From positions 124,001-188,000 of the forward strand of contig NZ_BMIQ01000002.1 in NCBI RefSeq assembly GCF_014642635.1: 64,000 nt of DNA. Reading direction: 5' to 3'. The DNA is from Aureimonas endophytica. GTDB taxonomy: Bacteria; Pseudomonadota; Alphaproteobacteria; Rhizobiales; Rhizobiaceae. The translations under genes and the position numbers were made by a program. The notes under the pieces are model-generated. The model saw only the letters and a program-made list of their open reading frames with translations, did no database searches and was not told the DNA's origin. Numbering within the stretch: position 1 is the stretch's first letter; each line of letters starts with the position of its first letter. Shown piece after piece: positions 57,606-64,000 of the stretch.

Positions 57606-57946
57606 TCCTTCGATCCTCGGATCGTCGAAAGAACGGAACCCGCGGCGCCTCGGCGCCGCGGGTTTTTTCATGGGAGGAAAGCCCGCCCCACGGGGCGTTG
57701 CTCTCCCCTTACGCGGGTCGGCGAGGTTTCGGCGGCGGGCCGAGCCGTCGCGCCCTGATTCGAGACGGGCAACGGTCGCGCTTCGAAGTCCATGTCCCAG
57801 GCAATTCAGTAGACTTAAAGCACGTATAGGTTGTTAAATCTTGTCTTCCGCTGGGTTTCGCTCGCGAATTCCTGGTAATCTCTTGACCGGGCAGCATTTT
57901 CATCTGCTCAGTGCATGCGGTGATTGTATCGGGAGCGGATCGGCGC
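57606..57946. other. Intergenic region between rpsA and the LuxR pair
   Basis: The 341 bp contain the rpsA terminator and, from about 57790 to 57910, an AT-rich stretch that presumably carries the promoter of the LuxR-type genes. No lux-box-like palindrome or gene is evident to me. Confidence 0.4.
57637..57668 (+). terminator. Rho-independent terminator after rpsA
   Basis: AACCCGCGGCGCC (57637-57649) and GGCGCCGCGGGTT (57652-57664) make a perfect 13-bp stem, with the tip opening to a small loop, followed by TTTTC. It starts 31 nt after the rpsA stop codon. Confidence 0.93.
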
Positions 57947-59080
57947 ATGGCGTCCATCGATGATCTGATCGACGGATTCTACGACGCGGCCGAATCCCAA
58001 GAGCGGCTTGTCGAGGCGCTAACGGCGGCGCATCGCCATTTTCGCGCCCCGGCCGGCGGCCTCTTCGTGCAGAACCTACGGCAGGAGGCCGGGCGCATGC
58101 AGGGCGCCGAGGCGGCCATCGCGCTGGGTTACGATCCGGTCTACGGCCAAGCCTATTGGGACCGGTACTACACGCTCAATCCGATGTTCCATGTCACGAA
58201 GCAGATGGGCGCCGGGGTCGTCACGCGAGATACCGACACGCTCCGGCTGCCCTCCCGCCTCGTCTTTCAGGAAACCGAGTTCTACCGGGACTGGGCGAAG
58301 CCGCAGCATCTCGACCATGTGATGGGCGAGTTCGTGGAGCGGCGGGGCGACGGCGTGCTCATCATGGCGCTCTGGCGCTCGCGATCGGAGGGCGGCTTCG
58401 CGGCCGACGAGGCCGTCGCCTTCGCCCGCCTGAACCGCCATATCGCCCGGGCCATCGATATCGGCGCACGGCTGCGCTCCGCCGAGGCTGAGATGGAGAC
58501 GCTGCTCGGGCGGATGCCCGCCGCCGTGGTGACGCTCGGCCGGGACGGCCATGTCCGGCAGGCCAATGCGCGGGCCGAGGCGCTGTTCGCGCTCGGCATC
58601 GCGCTTCGCTGGGAGGCGGGCCGGCTGCGCACGGCGATGCCGCAGGATCAGGCGGCGCTCGACCGGCTTCTCGCCTGCGCGCTCGATCCGCGCTTTTCCG
58701 CCTGGGCCGAACATGCCGCCGTGCCGATCCACCGGGCGGACGGACGCCCGCCGCTGACCGCCCGGACGATCGCCGTCGCGCATCGCTTCGACCCCTTCGC
58801 GCCCGACCGCGCCGCCTCGGTGATCCTGACCATCGAGGGCTTCGAGGCCGAGACGGAGGCGGTGGAAGCGCGGCTGCGCCGCCGCTTCGGCCTGTCGGCG
58901 GCGCAGGGACGGGTGGCGATGCAGCTGCGCGAGGGCAGGTCGCCGGCGGAGGCGGCACAGGCGCTCGGCCTGTCGGTGGAAACGGTGCGCAGCCATCTGC
59001 GCGTCCTCTTCCAGCGCACCGGCACGCGGCGGCAGACCGAGCTCGTGCTCTGCCTGCGCGGCGAGGGGGATCGGCCATAG
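57947..59080 (+). CDS. LuxR-type HTH transcriptional regulator, first of a tandem pair
   Basis: The 377-aa protein has an N-terminal sensing region of about 170 residues (MASIDDLIDGFYDAAESQER), a middle PAS-like region around LGRDGHVRQANARAEALFAL, and a C-terminal LuxR-type helix-turn-helix (FGLSAAQGRVAMQLREGRSP, then AAQALGLSVETVRSHLRVLF). The last half is almost identical to the next gene. ATG 57947 has GGGAG upstream; a GTG at 57911 is possible. Ligand and targets are unknown. Confidence 0.87.
   Translation: MASIDDLIDGFYDAAESQERLVEALTAAHRHFRAPAGGLFVQNLRQEAGRMQGAEAAIALGYDPVYGQAYWDRYYTLNPMFHVTKQMGAGVVTRDTDTLRLPSRLVFQETEFYRDWAKPQHLDHVMGEFVERRGDGVLIMALWRSRSEGGFAADEAVAFARLNRHIARAIDIGARLRSAEAEMETLLGRMPAAVVTLGRDGHVRQANARAEALFALGIALRWEAGRLRTAMPQDQAALDRLLACALDPRFSAWAEHAAVPIHRADGRPPLTARTIAVAHRFDPFAPDRAASVILTIEGFEAETEAVEARLRRRFGLSAAQGRVAMQLREGRSPAEAAQALGLSVETVRSHLRVLFQRTGTRRQTELVLCLRGEGDRP
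58619..59040 (+). repeat. Homogenised 3' half of the LuxR pair, copy 1
   Basis: This stretch matches 59810-60231 at an offset of 1191 bp. I count seven mismatches in 420 aligned bases by eye. The 5' halves of the two genes are clearly diverged, so the match stops abruptly at its left edge. Confidence 0.93.
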
Positions 59081-59125
59081 CGGAACGGCCGCCGACCGGC
59101 CGCCGGAGGTTTCAGGGGAGAGGGA

Positions 59126-60265
59126 ATGGCGCGCATGATCCCGGCAAGGGACGACATCATCGACGCGATCTACGAGGCGAGCCAGCATTCCGCACCGTGG
59201 GACAGGGCCATCGGCCTCGTCCAGGACAGTCTGCGCGCCCAGACGGGCAGCCTCTACGTCCAGAACATCCGCGATCTGACGGGGCGCACCGACAGTCTCG
59301 AAAGCGCGATCCTGCTCGGCTACGGCACCAAGGCGATCGCCGATTACGGCGACTATTATCATCGCATCAATCCCTTCTCGGTCCATGCCGAGCATTTCCC
59401 GATCGGCCGCATCGGCCGCGACACGGATCTCGACGCGATCGGCAAACTGCCGCGCTTCGAGGCGGGCGAATATTACGCCGACTGGGTGAAGCCGCAGGGC
59501 TTGCGGCATGTCATCGGGCAATTCCTGCGCCCGGCCGGCGAGGGGCTGCTGTGCTTCTGTTTCTGGCGCGAGGCGGGGGCGGGGGCCTTCGACGCAGCCG
59601 ACAGCGCCGCCTTCGAGACCCTGACGCGGCATATCGGCCGCGCGGTCGCGGTCGGCAAACGGCTCGCCACCGCCCAAGCCGAGGTGCAGGCGATCCTGAC
59701 CCAGCATGCCGAGGCGGTCATGACGATCGGCGCCGACGGGCGGCTGCGACAGGCGAACGCCCTCGCCGATCGCCTGCTGCAACTGGAAGTGGGCCTGAAG
59801 GTGCGGGGCGGCCGGCTGCGCACGGCGATGCCGCAGGATCAGGCGGCGCTCGACCGGCTTCTCGCCTGCGCGCTCGATCCGCGTTTCGCCGCCTGGGCCG
59901 AACATGCCGCCGTGCCGATCCATCGGGCGGACGGACGCCCGCCGCTGACCGCCCGGACGATCGCCGTCGCGCATCGCTTCGACCCCTTCGCGCCCGACCG
60001 CGCCGCCTCGGTGATCCTGACCATCGAGGGCTTCGAGGCCGAGACGGAGGCGGTGGAAGCGCGGCTGCGCCGCCGCTTCGGCCTGTCGGCGGCGCAGGGA
60101 CGGGTGGCGATGCAGCTGCGCGAGGGCAGGTCGCCGGCGGAGGCGGCGCAGGCGCTCGGTCTGTCGGTGGAAACGGTGCGCAGCCATCTGCGCGTCCTCT
60201 TCCAGCGCACCGGCACGCGGCGGCAGGCCGAACTCGTGGTGTCGCTTCGGCAGGCGATGGGCTGA
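59126..60265 (+). CDS. LuxR-type HTH transcriptional regulator, second of a tandem pair
   Basis: The 379-aa protein has the same architecture as the preceding gene: N-terminal sensor (MARMIPARDDIIDAIYEASQ), PAS-like middle (IGADGRLRQANALADRLLQL) and an identical HTH (LGLSVETVRSHLRVLFQRTG). The N-terminal 220 residues are only distantly similar to its partner, while the C-terminal 140 are nearly the same, differing for instance at DPRF-A versus DPRF-S. A GGGGAGAGGG site precedes the ATG. The two probably recognise the same DNA but different signals. Confidence 0.88.
   Translation: MARMIPARDDIIDAIYEASQHSAPWDRAIGLVQDSLRAQTGSLYVQNIRDLTGRTDSLESAILLGYGTKAIADYGDYYHRINPFSVHAEHFPIGRIGRDTDLDAIGKLPRFEAGEYYADWVKPQGLRHVIGQFLRPAGEGLLCFCFWREAGAGAFDAADSAAFETLTRHIGRAVAVGKRLATAQAEVQAILTQHAEAVMTIGADGRLRQANALADRLLQLEVGLKVRGGRLRTAMPQDQAALDRLLACALDPRFAAWAEHAAVPIHRADGRPPLTARTIAVAHRFDPFAPDRAASVILTIEGFEAETEAVEARLRRRFGLSAAQGRVAMQLREGRSPAEAAQALGLSVETVRSHLRVLFQRTGTRRQAELVVSLRQAMG
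59810..60231 (+). repeat. Homogenised 3' half of the LuxR pair, copy 2
   Basis: This is the second copy of the near-identical stretch that begins at 58619. It covers the end of the PAS-like region and the whole HTH. See the first copy for the comparison. Confidence 0.93.
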
Positions 60266-60563
60266 GCGGGGGAGGCTGCTCTCGCCTGCCGCGATTTTCA
60301 CCCGAATGAGTGAGAATTGCGCGCTCTGGTCGCATACCCATACGTAAGGTTTTGCGGGGCGAAGCAAGAACAAGCGCATGGGGAGCACCTGCGCGCCCGC
60401 CCGCTATTCGCGATCGAGGGGCGCCCGCGCCCATTTCTGTCGCATAGGCGCAACGTCCTGCCGATGAAACGACGCGAACCGCGCTTGCGATCCCTTCCGT
60501 CATTGTCCGCTGCCTATCTTTCCCGCACATGATAGCGAAATCGCGTGCCGGGAGAGTTGCCGC

Positions 60564-61370
60564 ATGTTCCGTTCCGTCCCCAGCCTGTCTCTTCTCGGGC
60601 TCCTTCTCGCCGGTCCGGCGCTCGCCGCCGATCTCGGCGAGGCGCCGGCGCCCGAAAAGCCGGCCGGAACGGACATCGTCATCGAGCTTGGCCTCGGCGG
60701 CAAGCTCGTGCCCGAATACGAGGGCGCGAAGGATTACGAGGTCGTGCCCTATCCGATCGTCAGCCTGGACTATCTCAGCATTCCGGGCCTCATCACCTTC
60801 GGCAGCATCGACCCGCAGCGCGGCGGCTTCTCGATCGGCCCGTCCTTCGGCTATACCGGCAAACGCGATTCCAACGACTATGCCGATCTTTCCGGGCTGC
60901 GCGACGTCGATCCGACCTACGAGGCCGGTCTGAAGCTCAGCTACGAATGGGATTTCGCGGAGATCTATGGCGAGGCGCGCTATGCCTTCGGCGGCGCGGA
61001 CGGCTTCGTCGGCGATCTCGGCGCCAATCTCGTCGCCCGGCCGACGCAGGAATTGCAGTTCAAGCTCGGCCCGACGCTGACCTTCGCCTCCAGCGACTAC
61101 ATGGAGACCTATTTCGGCGTCTCGGCCGCCGAATCGATCGCGACGGGCGGCCGGCTCGCCGCCTACGAGCCGGACGGCGGCTTCAAGACGGCGGGCGTCG
61201 CGGCCTCGGCGCGCTACGAGTTCCGCCCCACCTGGTTCCTCAATGCCGAGGCCTCGTGGAACCGCTTCATCGGCGACGCGCAGGATTCGCCGATCGTGAA
61301 GACCGGCAGCGAGGACCAGTACACGGTCGGCCTCGGCCTTTCGAAGCGCTTCTCGCTCGACCTGTTCTGA
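60564..61370 (+). CDS. MipA/OmpV family outer-membrane protein
   Basis: The 268-aa protein has a signal peptide (SLLGLLLAGPALAAD) and alternating beta-strand patterns of an outer-membrane barrel. It resembles MipA/OmpV: LGGKLVPEYEGAKDYEVVPY near residue 45, then SIGPSFGYTGKRDSNDYADL and the terminal SEDQYTVGLGLSKRFSLDLF ending in Phe, the usual signal for outer-membrane assembly. Such proteins act as adaptors of peptidoglycan enzymes or in stress response; the role here is not defined. GGGAGAG precedes the ATG. Confidence 0.9.
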   Translation: MFRSVPSLSLLGLLLAGPALAADLGEAPAPEKPAGTDIVIELGLGGKLVPEYEGAKDYEVVPYPIVSLDYLSIPGLITFGSIDPQRGGFSIGPSFGYTGKRDSNDYADLSGLRDVDPTYEAGLKLSYEWDFAEIYGEARYAFGGADGFVGDLGANLVARPTQELQFKLGPTLTFASSDYMETYFGVSAAESIATGGRLAAYEPDGGFKTAGVAASARYEFRPTWFLNAEASWNRFIGDAQDSPIVKTGSEDQYTVGLGLSKRFSLDLF

Positions 61371-61388
61371 ACGTCCTTGCCCTGGCGG

Positions 61389-62144
61389 TCAGACGTGCTG
61401 ACCGCCATTGATGTGGATCTCCGAGCCGGTCACGTAGGACGCCTGTTCGGAAGTGAGGAAATAGATGATGTCGGCGACTTCCGCCGGCTTGCCGAGACGG
61501 CGCAGCGGGATCGCCTCGACCAGCTTCTCCGTGCCGGGCGACAGGATCGCCGTGTCGATCTCGCCCGGCGCGATGGCGTTGACGCGGATGCCGGACGGGC
61601 CGAAATCCGCCGCCATCTCGCGCGTCAGCGAGGCGAGGGCCGCCTTCGAGGTCGCATAGGCCGTGCCGGCGAAGGGATGGACGCGGCTGCCGACGATCGA
61701 GGTGACGTTGACGATCGAGCCCTTGGCGGCGGCGAGTTCCTTCTGGAAGCCGCGCGCCAGCATGATCGGCGCGAAGAAGTTCACCTGGAACACGTCGCGC
61801 CAGACATGCATCGGCGTGCGGATCGAATCGAGCCGCGAGCCGCCATCGCTCTTCGGCGAGATCGCCGCGTTGTTGACCAGCGCATGGAGGCAGGAGCCGT
61901 TCGCCTCCAGCCGCCGGCGGATCTCCGAGATCGCGAAGCCGACATCTTCCGGGTCGGCGAGATCGACTTGGATATGGTCCTCCGGGCCGGCCGGCCAGGG
62001 GCAGTCGGTGGTGAAGGCCTGGCGCGAGCAGGTGATGACCCGCCAGCCCTCGCGCGAGAAGCGCTTCACCGTCGCATGGCCGATCCCGCGCGAAGCGCCC
62101 GTCAGCACCAACGCCTTGCGCTTGTCCGTCGCCTCTTCCTGCAT
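61389..62144 (-). CDS. Short-chain dehydrogenase/reductase
   Basis: The 251-aa protein has the Rossmann cofactor motif LTGASRGIGHATVKRF near residue 14, NNAAISPK, and the catalytic Ser (VTSIVGS), Tyr and Lys (TAYATSKAAL), followed by VNAIAPGEIDT. The N-terminal GASRG with basic residues downstream suggests NADP(H) or NAD(H); this is undecided. The C-terminus YVTGSEIHINGGQHV is typical. AAGGAGG precedes the ATG at 62144. The substrate is not known. It is convergent with the OmpV gene and divergent from hrpB. Confidence 0.9.
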   Translation of the reverse strand: MQEEATDKRKALVLTGASRGIGHATVKRFSREGWRVITCSRQAFTTDCPWPAGPEDHIQVDLADPEDVGFAISEIRRRLEANGSCLHALVNNAAISPKSDGGSRLDSIRTPMHVWRDVFQVNFFAPIMLARGFQKELAAAKGSIVNVTSIVGSRVHPFAGTAYATSKAALASLTREMAADFGPSGIRVNAIAPGEIDTAILSPGTEKLVEAIPLRRLGKPAEVADIIYFLTSEQASYVTGSEIHINGGQHV

Positions 62145-62359
62145 CGCACCCTCCTTGCCGCCGTCGCGCCGCGACCGCGATGCGCCGCCCGGCATCGCCT
62201 TGCCTCGGCGCCACGTCTTGCACCACATCCCGCGATGACATGGAATGGCATGGCGCGGAAAGCCCGAATGCATAACATAACTATCATACTCAACTTTTTG
62301 CACCGCACTCGCGCCCCCCGCGATCGATCGGCAGCCGCGCCGGATACGGGGCCGTGCCG

Positions 62360-64000
62360 ATGATCGAGGCCTTGGCCCGCCTGCCGGTGGCGGAGGCCCT
62401 GGCGCCGCTGACGGAGGCTCTCGGCGCGAAGGGCGCCGCCGTGCTGGTGGCGCCGCCCGGCGCCGGCAAGACGACGGCCGTGCCGCTCCATCTCCTGTCC
62501 GCGCCGTTTCTCGGCAAGGGGGACCGGATCGTCCTCGTCGAGCCGCGGCGGCTCGCCGCACGCGCGGCGGCGCGGCGCATGGCCGAGCTTCTCGGCGAGG
62601 AGGTCGGCGAGACGGTCGGCTGGCGCATGCGGCTCGACACGCGCGTTTCCGCCCGGACGCGGATCGAGGTGGTGACGGAAGGCGTCTTCACCCGAATGAT
62701 CCTCGCCGATCCCGAACTCGCCGGCATCAAGGCCGTGCTCCTCGACGAGTTTCACGAGCGCTCGCTCGATGCCGATCTGTCGCTGGCGCTCGCGCTCGAC
62801 GTCAAGGGCGCGCTGCGCGACGATCTGCGGCTGCTCGCCATGTCCGCGACGCTCGACGGGGCGAAGGTCGCGGCGCTGATGCGGGAGGCGCCGGTGGTGA
62901 CGAGCCTCGGCCGCGCCTTTCCGGTGGCGCTGCGCTATCGCGAGCGGCCGGGGACGCAGACGATCGAGGACGCGGCGGCGGAGGCGGTGCGCGCCGCGCT
63001 CGCCGAGGAGGCGGGGAGCATCCTCGTCTTCCTGCCCGGCCAGCGCGAGATCGAGCGCGTCGCCGAGCGCTTGGCGCCGCTCGCCTCGCCGACGCTCGCC
63101 ATCGCGCCGCTCTACGGGGCGATGGACGGGCGCGAGCAGGATCTCGCCATCCGCCCGGCGCCGTCGGGCACGCGCAAGGTGGTGCTCGCCACCTCGATCG
63201 CCGAGACCTCGATCACCATCGACGGCGTGTCGGTCGTGGTGGATGCGGGCCTGCGCCGGCAGGCCGTGTTCGAGCCGGCGACGGGCCTGTCGCGGCTGGA
63301 AACCGTGCGCGTGTCGCGCGCCGGGGCCGATCAGCGCGCCGGCCGCGCCGGCCGCACGGCGCCGGGTCTCGCCATCCGCCTCTGGCGGGAGGAGCAGACG
63401 GCCGGGCTCGAACCCTTCGACCGACCGGAGATCGAGGCGGCCGACCTTTCCAGTCTGGTGCTCGACTGCGCCGCCTGGGGCGTCGCCGATCCGCGCCGCC
63501 TCGCCTTTCTCGATCCGCCGCCCGGTGCCGCGCTCGCCGAAGCGCGGACGCTCCTCGCCGAACTCGGCGCGCTGGATGGCGAGGGCCGGCTGACCGCGCC
63601 GGGCGAGGCGATGCGCGCCTTGCCGCTGCCGCCCCGTCTCGCCCGCATGGTGGTGGACGCGCCGCGCGAGGAGCGGCTGACGGCGGCGCGTCTTGCCGTG
63701 CTCCTCACCGAACGCGGGCTCGGCGGCACGGATGTCGATCTCGCCGAGCGCCTGCGCCGGTTCCGCGCCGAGCGCGGCGCGCGGGCGAAGGGGGCGGAGG
63801 CGCTCGCCCGGCGCATCGCCGGGCCCGGCGCCGGCGAGGAAGCGGGCGAGGTCGGCGGCCTTCTCGCGCTTGGCTTTCCCGATCGCGTCGCGGCGGCGCG
63901 GGGCGCGCGCGGCGCCTTCGTGCTGGCCAACGGGCGCGGCGGCGCGGTGGACGCGATCTCGGCGCTCGCCGGCGAGCCCTTCCTGGCGGTCGCCGAACTG
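62360..64000 (+). CDS. hrpB: ATP-dependent helicase HrpB, 5' part
   Basis: The reading frame runs off the window after 547 codons without a stop. The protein is a DEAH-type RNA helicase: Walker A LVAPPGAGKTTAVPLHL near residue 28, the DEFH box VLLDEFHERSLDADLSLALA, SATLDG, ATSIAETSITIDGVSVVVD and QRAGRAGR. Full HrpB is about 820 residues, so about one third is missing. RNA processing is the likely role in the family, though its substrate is not established. The start ATG lies 215 bp from the divergent SDR gene. Confidence 0.93.
   Translation, partial: MIEALARLPVAEALAPLTEALGAKGAAVLVAPPGAGKTTAVPLHLLSAPFLGKGDRIVLVEPRRLAARAAARRMAELLGEEVGETVGWRMRLDTRVSARTRIEVVTEGVFTRMILADPELAGIKAVLLDEFHERSLDADLSLALALDVKGALRDDLRLLAMSATLDGAKVAALMREAPVVTSLGRAFPVALRYRERPGTQTIEDAAAEAVRAALAEEAGSILVFLPGQREIERVAERLAPLASPTLAIAPLYGAMDGREQDLAIRPAPSGTRKVVLATSIAETSITIDGVSVVVDAGLRRQAVFEPATGLSRLETVRVSRAGADQRAGRAGRTAPGLAIRLWREEQTAGLEPFDRPEIEAADLSSLVLDCAAWGVADPRRLAFLDPPPGAALAEARTLLAELGALDGEGRLTAPGEAMRALPLPPRLARMVVDAPREERLTAARLAVLLTERGLGGTDVDLAERLRRFRAERGARAKGAEALARRIAGPGAGEEAGEVGGLLALGFPDRVAAARGARGAFVLANGRGGAVDAISALAGEPFLAVAEL

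Noticed and set aside
55899-57671. A 590-codon open frame opposite rpsA
   Set aside because: Antisense to ribosomal protein S1, repetitive Asp/Leu/Val composition that mirrors the S1 repeats.
57790-57946. A lux-box palindrome for acyl-homoserine lactone control of the LuxR pair
   Set aside because: No 18-20 bp inverted repeat of the lux-box kind is visible, no luxI-like gene is nearby, and the N-termini do not show the autoinducer-binding signature.
57709-57957. An 82-codon frame upstream of the LuxR genes on the minus strand
   Set aside because: No ribosome-binding site or recognisable sequence; it overlaps the likely promoter.

Overview
The window is chromosomal DNA of a high-GC alphaproteobacterium, most likely of the order Hyphomicrobiales (Rhizobiales). 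The evidence is gene order and family content: rplS-trmD-rimM and rpsP-ffh, dapF-mtaB-ftsY-yciB, ccmA divergent from acnA followed by DUF1223 and DUF2794 genes, and aroA-cmk-rpsA. Small families typical of this group (TIGR02300, DUF2794, DUF2214) are also present. A narrower placement such as Aurantimonadaceae is only a guess. No phage, plasmid, transposase or CRISPR array was seen. Most genes are native, densely packed and often joined by 4-nt stop/start overlaps.

Layout. 1-3.1 kb: the end of an acetyltransferase gene, an amino-acid ABC transporter pair without an ATPase, and a membrane diguanylate cyclase. 3.2-9.7 kb (minus strand): translation and secretion genes ffh, rpsP, rimM, trmD and rplS, interrupted by a PAS-GGDEF gene and by a lower-GC NYN-domain gene that overlaps rimM. 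9.9-17.2 kb: an HxlR regulator divergent from VOC and DUF1428 genes, a DUF892 ferritin-like gene, a VapBC-type pair, a metallo-beta-lactamase-fold hydrolase, an APC permease and a secreted phytase-like esterase. 17.3-21.9 kb: dapF, mtaB, ftsY and yciB. 22-25.9 kb: Nudix, GT2, PAP2 and GT39 genes that look like a lipid A or envelope glycolipid modification module. 25.8-29.5 kb: the cytochrome c maturation genes ccmA, B, C, D and G with a trans-aconitate methyltransferase gene inserted. 29.8-39.1 kb: acnA, DUF1223, DUF2794, an oxygenase-like gene, DUF2214, leuC, a KamA-like radical SAM gene and a cupredoxin gene.

39.3-51.8 kb is a complete nitrate assimilation island: nasT and nasS (sensor and antiterminator), nrtA, nrtB and nrtC (uptake), nirB and nirD (nitrite reductase), nasA (nitrate reductase) and cysG (siroheme for NirB). 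The nrtA leader holds a hairpin with an A..G hexaloop of the kind ANTAR proteins bind, so nitrate, through NasS and NasT, probably controls transcription into the structural genes. nasA carries an in-frame palindromic repeat inside its coding sequence.

51.9-64 kb: a 27-codon membrane peptide gene, tRNA-Ala(GGC), a TIGR02300 gene, aroA, a membrane segment in frame with cmk, rpsA, two tandem LuxR-type regulators with nearly identical 3' halves, a MipA/OmpV porin-like gene, an SDR oxidoreductase and the 5' part of hrpB, which runs off the window.

The observations I rate highest are the NasT target leader, the palindromic repeat inside nasA, the NYN gene embedded in the rimM operon with its hairpin leader, the homogenised LuxR pair, the repeated WLD motif in FtsY and the in-frame membrane-cmk arrangement.
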